NCBI GenBank assembly: GCA_003194525.1
Contig: NBIV01000771.1
Span: 1 to 25,485, forward strand
Direction of reading: 5' to 3'
From: Gracilariopsis chorda
Lineage: Eukaryota > Rhodophyta > Florideophyceae > Gracilariales > Gracilariaceae
Length of the DNA: 25,485 bases
Shown: piece after piece, positions 1 to 8,075 of the stretch
Position numbering within the stretch: the stretch's first letter is position 1
Layout: each line of letters starts with the position of its first letter
Notes under the pieces: generated by a model
Seen by the model: the letters and a program-made list of their open reading frames with translations, nothing else
The model's database searches: none
What the model was told of the DNA's origin: nothing
Translations under genes and position numbers: made by a program

Positions 1-638
1 ATTCGGTGTCTGCGTTTATTCCCGAGTCTTTGCACAACGTAGAAACTCGAACCATCATGCTTGCCGACAATACTGAAGTATGTGCAACGCAGCGGGGTGA
101 CATAGTATTGCCATTTGAGTACGCAAACCTACGATTGACTGATGTCCTGTTCGTTCCAGAACTGGAATACAATTTGGTGTCCATAGGATGCTTGGCGGAC
201 AAGGGCATTGAATCTTTCTTTTCAAGTGAAGTTCGTCTCACCTTGGACAATGGGTTTGTAGTCGGCAGTGGCCATCGCGATCGACGCTCGGGGTTGTACA
301 CCTTACCCGATCCGATATTGCAAGGTACCAAACCAACCCCATCCTCGTCACAACTATGGAGATCATTGCATGAACATCGGAGTCCAGTATTGCTAATCTA
401 TGGCATCGGCGACTTGCCCAATGCGCGCGCGACCTCCAGTCAGTTTACAAACATGCTGAAGGGGTGCCGAAGATGTCGGGAATGGAGGAGATATGCCGCC
501 CGTGTATGCTTGGTAAGGCACATAAACTTCCGTTCCCTGGCAAATACGACCGAGCATCAGCCGTAGGTGAGGTGGTACACTCCGATATACTAGGGCCCCT
601 TGTACCTTCATTCCACAAAAGTTTCAATATGCCTCTAC
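1..638 (+). pseudogene. Unit A: partial gag-pol, protease to integrase N-terminal part
   Basis: This is the left-truncated counterpart of 6650-7291 in unit B. It enters just after the protease DSGA motif and runs through the protease body, the GAG-pre-integrase HHCC zinc-binding region and the first integrase Asp (HSD near 577), ending at the TCTAC duplication at 634-638. Compared with unit B it carries several small deletions: about 3 bases near 223, 2 near 349, 2 near 372, 5 near 420 and 1 near 612. These break the frame and remove part of the His-His segment of the zinc-binding motif. The deletions may be decay or assembly error, since they cluster at this end only. Confidence 0.85.
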
Positions 639-1420
639 TGTTGAGAGTTTGAAAGGAAAGTTGAGGGGATGGAAGGGAAGTTCGCCAGCTCTAGCTTGGA
701 TTTACTTGGAGGTCCTTCAGGCACATCTTATATACCACTCTAAACTCGAATTGCGCGGGAACACCAACTACAAGTAAAACCTAAACCACTAAGCAGGGAC
801 ACTCAATACTACCAATCATCATCTAACATGACATAGCCAGCTCAGCACAACCTCATTACACCAACGCACACCAAACGCACCAATGTTCTGTAATAGTTAC
901 GTGCATACACATGACCATGACAAGGCACAAATTCACGACTCCAACACACGCCAGCACATGCCAACACATCACGGTAAGTCAACACGTCACGGTAAGTCGG
1001 CACGTAACCTGTGGTGTTAGTGCCATGTCATCATGTGGCAATGCACACAACACCCACGTCATCAATATACCCGTGAATGTGTAAACCTGTTGACAGTGCA
1101 TGCGCACCTTACCATTGTACCAACCACTGCTGTACCACTTGTACCAGGTGTCAACCACCTCATCAGTATCCCCTGCACACAACGTACACTGTGACCACTG
1201 TAGTAGCTGGACACGTGGGTGTGTCCAACCGATCCAGTTATGCCATACCACTTGTACGCACCACGTTGCATATGTACACTTGCAGTAGCCAATCAGAAGC
1301 CAGTTTCACGTTGGGTTCGCGCACACGCGCATATGCCCTTTTGCAGAGGTACCCTCTAAAACAGCCCATGCTCCCCGGAACATTTGGTTTTCAGTGACAG
1401 CACAGGTACTACTGCCAACA
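639..1420 (-). mobile_element. Nested solo LTR of a related copia family, antisense (unit A)
   Basis: The element begins TGTTG, ends CAACA and is flanked by the 5-bp direct repeat TCTAC (634-638 and 1421-1425). It holds no open frame worth calling. Read on the minus strand it has a TATATAAG box (727-734) about 90 bases before its 3' end, the place expected for an LTR promoter. It is the same insertion as in units B, C and D. This copy is 782 bp, slightly longer than unit B through a few single-base additions. Confidence 0.9.
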
Positions 1421-1425
1421 TCTAC

Positions 1426-3958
1426 CTTCCTTGACGAGCATTCAAGGTATGCACTCTTAGGCTTCATGACCCATAAAAGTGAAATTGCTGTTGTATTCGA
1501 TGCAGTTGAGCACAAGTTCCAGCAGCTTGGAGGAGTGGCCATTGCGAAAGTGCACTCGGATAATGCCCAGGAGTATATTGCGTTGCAGCTGAACCCTGCC
1601 AACAATCTTCAAGACACTTCTTTCTCTCCTCCGTATACTCCGGAACACAATGCAATAGCCGAGCGCATCAATCGCACTATGGAGGAAGCTGCTCGAGCTT
1701 TGCTCATACAGGCAAGTCTCCCAGAGTGCTTGTGGCCATACGCATTAAAGCACGTCATACATGTTCGCAATAGGGTTTATCACTCAGCAACTGGAAGCAG
1801 CCCTTACCTTTTGATGACTGGTTCAAAACCATCCCTGAAGCATGTCAAAGTGTTTGGGTGTGCTGCGTTCGTGCTTAAGATGAAACCGGATACCAAGTTC
1901 GAGTCTCGTGCACTTGAGGGAGTGTACTTGCAGACTCTTGAGCATGGTGTGTATGATGTTTTAGTCAATGACAGTGATGAGATTCCACGCATTGTAAAGT
2001 CTCGGCATGTGACATTTGACGAGTCCAAGTTCCCTGGGGCACCATTTCTGGAACATGTTATGAGTGATGAAGGTGCATCAGATGATACTTATGAATGCAC
2101 AGATCACTCTGAAATCGATACTGAGAGTGGTAGTATGGTTTCTGTGGACACCCCATTCGACATTGAGAGTGATACGGAACATATTGAATCCACTCCTATA
2201 CCAACGGCACAGAGCATTGAAAGCGGTACCGATCATCCAGATGATAGCGAGCATACTCTTGGTGACGATTCGGACCCAGACAATTGTGGTGAGCATGCCC
2301 CAAGTGCTAGTCAACATACTTCGGACACTGATGTCTTACCGGAATCTGAGCCAGAACCACGCTATCCTCGCCGTACACGACGTGCACCAGCTAAGTGGTG
2401 GTACATGGCCGGTAGTGCAACGTCACAAATGGATATTGCTACCAGTGATGAACCTACTCTGGGCGAAGCACTGTCTGCCACACCACTTGAGCAGAGCCTT
2501 TGGAAGGGTGCCATTGATGAAGAACTGACATCTCTGGAGGAGAAGAACACTTGGGAGGAGGATGAATCACCTGCCTCTCAGCCTCTTCCTACTCATGTCA
2601 TTCTAAACGTAAAGCGCGATGCCAAAGGATCAGTTGAGAGATTTAAGGCTAGGGTTGTGGCTGGTGGCAATCACCAGACATACGGGCAGAACTACATGGA
2701 GACATATGCGCCAGTAGTGCCATTTAGCCTGGTCCGCATGTTCCTGTACGTCGCACTTTGTCTTCAGATGTATGTGGCTCAAGTAGATGTTAAGACTGCA
2801 TTTCTCAACGGTGAGCTTAAAGAAGACGTGTGGGTGATGTCGCCGCGTGGTGTTCCTGGTCTGACCACAAAGTGCTATAAGCTACTCAAGGCTATGTACG
2901 GTTTGAAACAGGCTCATCTAGCATGGCACACCAAGTTCAAAGCAGACATGAAGAGGTTGGGTTTTGAGGAACTACCCAGCGCACCGTGCGTATTCAAGCG
3001 AAAGGTTGGAGATGGCATGTATGCCTACATACTCGTATATGTGGACGACATTCTGGTGTTCACGCCAACGCTGGGGCAACGGACTACGGTGTTGGAGGAG
3101 CTCAAAACACTCTATGACCTCCGCATTGAGAACCGAATCACTCTGTACCTTGGCGTGGAGCTGTCATGGAAGATAGGTACAGCCGGACAACTCCTTGGTG
3201 TCAAGCTGGGACAGTCGCTGTATATTGAAAGTATACTTCGACGATTTGGTCTCCAGAACGCTAAGCCAGTACCTAGCCCTATGGTGGAGTGCTTCTTCAC
3301 ATCTCTAGCAATGGAGGAGGACAAATCACCAATGGATGTGCAGTTGTACCAGCAGATGATCGGGTCTCTGCTGTACTTGGCACTACGTACTAGGTTGGAT
3401 ATACTTGCACCAGTTCTCATCCTGGCTCGTTTTCAGAGTGCTCCTACCGCTTGGTGTCACAAAGCAGTGAAGCGTGTGCTCAGGTACCTGTGTGGAACGC
3501 GACAGCATGGGCTATGCTACAGGCCTGGATCGCTAGATCTGCATGGTTTTGTGGACTCTGACTACGCTGGAGATACTACGAGTCGGAAGTCGATGTCCGG
3601 GTATATCGTTAAACTTGGGTCAGCAACCTGCTGGTATGGTGGTAGAAAACAAGCGTCAGTTGCGCTATCCACTGGCGAGGCGGAGTACTATGCTCTGACT
3701 TTGGCTGCACAGGAAGTGGTATGGGTTGCTCGTGTGCTACGGGAATGCGGCTTCGACATGAAACCTTTGGTTCCTCTACACTCTGACAACCAGTGCGCAT
3801 TGGAGTGGGCTGGTGGTGAAAGGTGTCCTTCTAGTCGTGCTAAACACATTGATGTAAAGGTTCACTTTATCCGAGATCTCATGAGAGACAATGTGATTAG
3901 TGTTCAATACGTCCCAAGTGAGCTGAATGATGCCGATTTACTCACCAAGCCATTGTGA
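1426..3958 (+). CDS. Unit A: integrase core, reverse transcriptase and RNase H (gag-pol 3' fragment)
   Basis: This is the continuation of the split gag-pol after the solo LTR, open to the TGA at 3956-3958. It has no native start codon: the open frame extends back into the solo LTR only through a GTG at 1394. It contains the second integrase Asp (HSDN), the TPEHNAIAER segment with the catalytic Glu, an acidic Ser/Asp/Glu-rich linker, RVT_2 with VDVKTAFLNG and YVDD, and copia RNase H ending in DADLLTKPL. Its deduced protein is the same as unit B's except Leu for Pro in the linker (base T at 2259). Without its gag half and a start it should not be made in the normal way. Confidence 0.93.
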
Positions 3959-4003
3959 CGTATGAGTGTTAATGCCATTCTCAAACGGCTTGGTCTTGGA
4001 CAG

Positions 4004-4018
4004 GAACTCGAGGAGGAG
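4004..4018 (+). promoter_or_regulatory. Polypurine tract before LTR1
   Basis: GAACTCGAGGAGGAG lies directly before the TGTTG end of LTR1. A purine run ending at the 3' LTR primes plus-strand DNA in LTR retrotransposons. Here the uninterrupted purines are only the last nine bases, so it is a short tract. It lies 45 bases after the pol stop codon, so there is no room for an env-like gene. Confidence 0.75.
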
Positions 4019-4567
4019 TGTTGAAGTGTTGAACTCTACAAGTGGTCGAGTGCCTGGCCAACCCCCACAGAAGGTGTCAGCTTGGTCCAAAACCAAACCT
4101 TCAGGGGACGATGGGCATTTTTGGAGCCCCTCGCTCCAAAAGCGCATATGCGCCTCTGCTCAAACCCAACGTGAAACGGCAATGTGATTGGCTACTGCAA
4201 AATGCTATATGCATTGTATACCGTACAAGTGTTATGGAGTGTATGGTACTGGAATGCGGATATGCAGAAGTGGAGCAATGTGGTTGGTCCAAGTGTGCGC
4301 GCAGTAGACGGTTGTGCTGCAATGCCGAAGATGCGAATGGGAGCTGTATTGGGTGATTTGGGACAATGTGCGTTTGCGGGCTGCGCGGAGGGGTTGGAGT
4401 GCAAGGATGGTAGTTGTTGATTTTTTAGAGCTGGTTCCAGATCAAGGGACTGGCAATGGATTTGCCGCATTGATTGATTTAGTTATTTGAAATTGTGACC
4501 CTCTAGATTGTGTGCGCGTTTCGTGTACACCTGCACACACGAATAACGTGTAGTGTAATGGTGCAAC

Positions 4568-4596
4568 CACCGCCGTCGCTTGCTGCGACGACGGTG
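4568..4596. repeat. GC-rich hairpin upstream of the LTR1 TATA box
   Basis: CACCGCCGTCGC (4568-4579) pairs with GCGACGACGGTG (4585-4596) around a five-base loop, with one non-Watson-Crick position in 12. It ends 17 bases before the TATATG. The same structure is in all four LTRs. It could be a protein-binding site or an RNA fold; its role is not known from the sequence. Confidence 0.6.
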
Positions 4597-4613
4597 AAGT
4601 GTGTGCGGTAGGG

Positions 4614-4619
4614 TATATG
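4614..4619 (+). promoter_or_regulatory. Putative TATA box of the LTR promoter
   Basis: TATATG lies about 135 bases before the LTR end, a position that suits transcription starting within the LTR. The nested solo LTR has TATATAAG at a similar distance from its own 3' end. Equivalent sites are 11264-11269, 17917-17922 and 24546-24551. Confidence 0.5.
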
Positions 4620-4751
4620 TAGATTGGCTTTGCCTGCTGTCGAGTAAACTGGTCGACTAAGGCTGACAACCTTCCTTGTTTTATTTTCTTGTTTCTTCTT
4701 CCTCCCGTTGTTTCTTCCCTTTTGTTTTCATAACCCGCGTGCGTTGCAACA

Positions 4752-4765
4752 GGTTATGGGCCCAG
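4752..4765 (+). promoter_or_regulatory. Primer-binding site matching the initiator tRNA-Met anticodon arm (unit B)
   Basis: GGTTATGGGCCCAG follows the LTR end CAACA directly. It is the reverse complement of the anticodon stem-loop of eukaryotic initiator tRNA-Met (CTGGGCCCATAACC), not of the tRNA 3' end. Drosophila copia is known to prime from a 5' half of initiator tRNA-Met cut in the anticodon arm, and this site has that pattern. It is identical in units B, C, D and E. The tRNA comparison is from memory. Confidence 0.8.
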
Positions 4766-5540
4766 AGCGTCGACTTTTTGCAGACGTCGCGCTCTACTAA
4801 TATCTCTTTGGATTCTACGAAGACTGGTTTTTCTTTCGCGCAGGTACGCGTTGCGTTGCGAGCGAGCGAATCTTGTGGAAGTCGAGTGGCAGTGGTGAAA
4901 GTAGGCAAAGCGTTCAGAGACACCTTCTCTGGTAAGCCGACCTGCGCCTGTTCCGATCCCTGCTTCTTTGCTTCAGCGCACAAGGAAGACCGCGCTATTT
5001 TCGGGCAAGCGACTAGAAGGGGTTAACTGGTGAAAGCTTATCGCGTCAGCTACTAGCCTCCCTTGGACGTCTCGTACGGATTGTAAAGCCCCTCGCTCTG
5101 AAGTGCGCAGAGCAGGATTGGTCGCAGAATCCGCATCTCACCTGGAGAGAGTTACCAGGAACCAGAGGATTCGGACCTCTAGGGTAGCGGGGATAGTATC
5201 TCCTGCCAGTGCGCCCGTCTTAAGAAGTTTTATTTCTGTCCAGGCTCGTATCAGTACGTCCTGTGAGTAAACTCCGGGCGTTGAGTACCCGAACTCTGCC
5301 TGTGATCGCGTACGAGACGCGTCTCGACAAGCGTAGTAGACTTGGTTACACGGTCTCCGCTGAAGTTTTCGATGTTGAGTGTTTGAGATTCTTCTCCGCT
5401 ACAGTTTTTTCTGGTTCTTTGTGTAACAGAACCCTGGAAATCCCTCTTTTAGCTTCAATACATTGCGTGGATATCACTACATTTGGCATCTACATAGTTG
5501 CTTTTGTTGCTTTTTCTTTGGTTCTAGTCCCGTAGGAACC
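4766..5540 (+). other. Untranslated leader of unit B
   Basis: 775 bases between the primer site and the gag ATG, with no credible gene. Only one ATG lies inside (5372), opening a four-codon frame; another ATG lies in the primer site (4756) and opens 14 codons ending at TAA. Splice-like signals occur: GTAAGC near 4932 with a pyrimidine-rich TCTGTCCAG ending near 5243, and GTGAGT near 5262 with TGTAACAG ending near 5430. A TACTAAT word near 4795 precedes TTTCTTTCGCGCAG. Packaging and dimerisation signals would be expected here, but I cannot identify them. Confidence 0.7.
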
Positions 5541-7304
5541 ATGTCCGACTCCGAAGTTGAAACGGAATCCACATCTGGAATGAAAATTCCTCGTTTCCAT
5601 GGTAAGCGTGGTGATGATTATATGCTGTGGCGTCACCGTCTCCGTGCTGCATGCCGTATTAATGGTGTCTGGAATGTCGCGAATCCCTCTGGGGTTCAAT
5701 CTACCACAGATATTTCAACTCAAGACACAACTACCGCAGGTAGTGGCACTGAAATAGCAACTCCCCGTATCATTGCGAAACGAGAAAAGGCTTGTGGTAT
5801 CATCATCTGTGCTCTTGGTGATGCTCCATTACGCGTAGTCATGGACGTGGATGATGATCCTGCACGTATGTTGCAACTCTTGGATGGACGTTATGCCTCC
5901 AATAGGACTGTATCTAGAATTGCAGTGCAGACACGATTGTTCCGAATGTCGTACAGCGGTGAGAACATGTCCAGCTATGTGGATCAATACACGGCATTGT
6001 TCGCTCAGTTAGACCGTATGGGCAAGGATGCTGCTATACCGGAGTCTCACAAGGCACCTATGCTACTTGCTTCCATTGATCCGAACAGTTCGTTGGAGTC
6101 CATGGCTGCTGCACTCCGTACCAAGGACATATCGGAACTGACTTGGGACTATGTGGCAACCACTTTGATCGATGAGTACAATGCTCGTCTGGTCAGTTCT
6201 TCTAGTTCTGGACGTACGCGAAGACGAAAGAAGAACAGAAGCAAAGGTTCTGGTGGTTCACGTGTGTCCCAATACTCCAGTCACACTCACATCAGGGATG
6301 GAAGTGACTCTGATGATCGGCCAAGTACAACTGGTAGAGCATACGTGGTGTCCAGTAACCGGACTTATCACTGTGAATTCTGTGATCGTGATGGTCACAC
6401 AAAGGACAGATGCCATGTGAATCCCGATAACCCAGATAATCACTTACCCAAAAGCATCCTGGACAAGCTTAACATCAAATCGAAGAGCAAATCTGGGGCG
6501 TCCAAGTCTTGCAATAAACCGGCTGGTAGTTCATCAAAGATTGAGGTATGTGGTATGGCACTGGAAAAGTCTTCCATCGTACCTCCCGACAGTTGTGATA
6601 TGGACACCTATGCCGATAGTGGTGCTACATCACACTTTTTCGATTCGGTGTCTGCGTTTATTCCCGAGTCTTTGCACAACGTAGAAACTCGAACCATCAT
6701 GCTTGCCGACAATACTGAAGTATGTGCAACGCAGCGGGGTGACATAGTATTGCCATTTGAGTACGCAAACCTACGATTGACTGATGTCCTGTTCGTTCCA
6801 GAACTGGAATACAATTTGGTGTCCATAGGATGCTTGGCGGACAAGGGCATTGAATCTTTCTTTCGCTCAAGTGAAGTTCGTCTCACCTTGGACAATGGGT
6901 TTGTAGTCGGCAGTGGCCATCGCGATCGACGCTCGGGGTTGTACACCTTACCCGATCCGATATTGCAAGGTACCAAACCAACCCCATCCTCGTCACCAAC
7001 TAGTGGAGATCATTGCATGAAGACATCGGAGTCCAGTATTGCTAATCTATGGCATCGGCGACTTGCCCACATCAATGCGCGCGACCTCCAGTCAGTTTAC
7101 AAACATGCTGAAGGGGTGCCGAAGATGTCGGGAATGGAGGAGATATGCCGCCCGTGTATGCTTGGTAAGGCACATAAACTTCCGTTCCCTGGCAAATACG
7201 ACCGAGCATCAGCCGTAGGTGAGGTGGTACACTCCGATATACTAGGGCCCCTTGTACCTTCATTCCCACAAAAGTTTCAATATGCCTCTACTGTTGAGAG
7301 TTGA
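5541..7304 (+). CDS. Unit B: Gag, protease and integrase N-terminal part (gag-pol 5' fragment)
   Basis: The start is the first ATG after the long leader, in context GGAACCATGT. The open frame continues further upstream without an ATG. Native coding ends at 7291; the last codons and TGA come from the inserted solo LTR. In order: a Gag region (residues 1-~230) with copia UBN2-like text; a basic stretch RTRRRKKNRSKG near 230-240; one zinc knuckle CX2CX4HX4C (C278, C281, H286, C291) for RNA binding; protease DSGA (D359); the HHCC zinc-binding domain (H505, H510, C536, C539); and the first integrase Asp in HSD (D566). The product would be Gag and protease with a cut integrase: enough in principle for a particle protein, not for transposition. 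It is the only unit with this half unbroken. Confidence 0.92.
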   Translation: MSDSEVETESTSGMKIPRFHGKRGDDYMLWRHRLRAACRINGVWNVANPSGVQSTTDISTQDTTTAGSGTEIATPRIIAKREKACGIIICALGDAPLRVVMDVDDDPARMLQLLDGRYASNRTVSRIAVQTRLFRMSYSGENMSSYVDQYTALFAQLDRMGKDAAIPESHKAPMLLASIDPNSSLESMAAALRTKDISELTWDYVATTLIDEYNARLVSSSSSGRTRRRKKNRSKGSGGSRVSQYSSHTHIRDGSDSDDRPSTTGRAYVVSSNRTYHCEFCDRDGHTKDRCHVNPDNPDNHLPKSILDKLNIKSKSKSGASKSCNKPAGSSSKIEVCGMALEKSSIVPPDSCDMDTYADSGATSHFFDSVSAFIPESLHNVETRTIMLADNTEVCATQRGDIVLPFEYANLRLTDVLFVPELEYNLVSIGCLADKGIESFFRSSEVRLTLDNGFVVGSGHRDRRSGLYTLPDPILQGTKPTPSSSPTSGDHCMKTSESSIANLWHRRLAHINARDLQSVYKHAEGVPKMSGMEEICRPCMLGKAHKLPFPGKYDRASAVGEVVHSDILGPLVPSFPQKFQYASTVES

Positions 7305-7377
7305 AAGGAAGTTGAGGGGATGGAAGGGAAGTTCGCCAGCTCTAGCTTGGATTTACTTGGAGGTCCTTCAGGCACAT

Positions 7378-7385
7378 CTTATATA
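7378..7385 (-). promoter_or_regulatory. TATA box of the nested antisense LTR
   Basis: TATATAAG on the minus strand, about 90 bases before the 3' end of the nested LTR. If active it would start transcripts running leftward, antisense to the integrase, protease and gag coding parts. Equivalent copies are at 727-734, 14030-14037 and 20699-20706. Confidence 0.5.
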
Positions 7386-7612
7386 CCACTCTAAACTCGA
7401 ATTGCGCGGGAACACCAACTACAAGTAAAACCTAAACCACTAAGCAGGGACACTCAATACTACCAATCATCATCTAACATGACATAGCCAGCTCAGCACA
7501 ACCTCATTACACCAACGCACACCAACGCACCAATGTTCTGTAATAGTTACGTGCATACACATGACCATGACAAGGCACAAATTCACGACTCCAACACACG
7601 CCAGCACATGCC

Positions 7613-7648
7613 AACACATCACGGTAAGTCAACACGTCACGGTAAGTC
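7613..7648. repeat. Two 18-bp tandem repeats in the nested LTR
   Basis: AACACATCACGGTAAGTC (7613-7630) is followed directly by the same 18 bases with one change (7631-7648). A partial third copy follows. The pair is in all nested LTR copies. Short repeats like this are common in LTR U3 regions and may bind a host factor, but this is not shown. Confidence 0.65.
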
Positions 7649-8075
7649 GGCACGTAACCTGTGGTGTTAGTGCCATGTCATCATGTGGCAATGCACACAA
7701 CACCCACGTCATCAATATACCCGTGAATGTGTAAACCTGTTGACAGTGCATGCGCACCTTACCATTGTACCAACCACTGCTGTACCACTTGTACCAGGTG
7801 TCAACCACCTCATCAGTATCCCCTGCACACAACGTACACTGTGACCACTGTAGTAGCTGGACACGTGGGTGTGTCCAACCGATCCAGTTATGCCATACCA
7901 CTTGTACGCACCACGTTGCATATGTACACTTGCAGTAGCCAATCAGAAGCCAGTTTCACGTTGGGTTCGCGCACACGCGCATATGCCCTTTTGCAGAGGT
8001 ACCCTCTAAAACAGCCCATGCTCCCCGGAACATTTGGTTTTCAGTGACAGCACAGGTACTACTGCCAACATCTAC

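Larger units (their letters stand above)
4019..4751 (+). repeat. LTR1 of the copia element
   Basis: 733 bp, starting TGTTGAAG and ending GTTGCAACA, with perfect TGTTG/CAACA inverted ends. The left edge abuts the purine tract and the right edge abuts the primer-binding site. It serves as 3' LTR of unit A and 5' LTR of unit B. Inside are an 8-bp stem TTTTGGAG/CTCCAAAA (4119-4126, 4134-4141), the palindrome GCGCATATGCGC (4142-4153), a CCAAT-box-like GATTGG (4186-4191), a GC-rich hairpin (4568-4596), a TATATG box (4614-4619) and a pyrimidine-rich U5. No AATAAA was seen. A G at 4413 matches LTR3 and differs from LTR2 and LTR4. Confidence 0.93.
7292..8070 (-). mobile_element. Nested solo LTR of a related copia family, antisense (unit B)
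   Basis: 779 bp, TGTTG...CAACA ends, flanked by TCTAC at 7287-7291 and 8071-8075. Apart from the insert and one repeat copy, the reading frame on both sides matches, and the spacing from integrase GP to the following Asp equals that of other copia integrases as I recall them. That places the insertion precisely. On the minus strand it has a TATATAAG box (7378-7385), and it shares with the array LTR two 15-base words in the same order with the same 8-base gap (7930-7944 and 7953-7967, matching 4186-4200 and 4163-4177). It is thus an LTR in reverse orientation from a related family. No internal domain remains, so it is solo. Confidence 0.93.

Noticed and set aside
3959..4018. An env-like third gene after pol
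   Set aside because: Only 60 bases lie between the pol stop and the LTR, with no coding capacity.
4752..4770. A tRNA gene, suggested by the initiator anticodon-arm sequence
   Set aside because: Only the anticodon arm complement is present, on the other strand sense, with no acceptor, D or T arms. The place right after the LTR fits a primer site.
5463..5540. An upstream extension of Gag from TTG at 5463
   Set aside because: No ATG is available there; the ATG at 5541 has a reasonable context and is followed by Gag-like sequence in every unit.
7292..8070. The gap between the two pol halves as a spliceosomal intron (GT near 7293, TTTTCAG ending at 8044)
   Set aside because: Splicing at these sites would leave extra bases before the conserved integrase segment, whereas removing the TG...CA element with one TCTAC copy fits the frame and family spacing exactly. 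Similarity to the array LTR on the minus strand also favours a solo LTR.
8044..8075. GTG at 8044 as a start for a separate pol gene
   Set aside because: The bases 8044-8070 belong to the end of the nested LTR, and GTG is an unlikely start in a eukaryote. The open frame there is chance read-through into the LTR.
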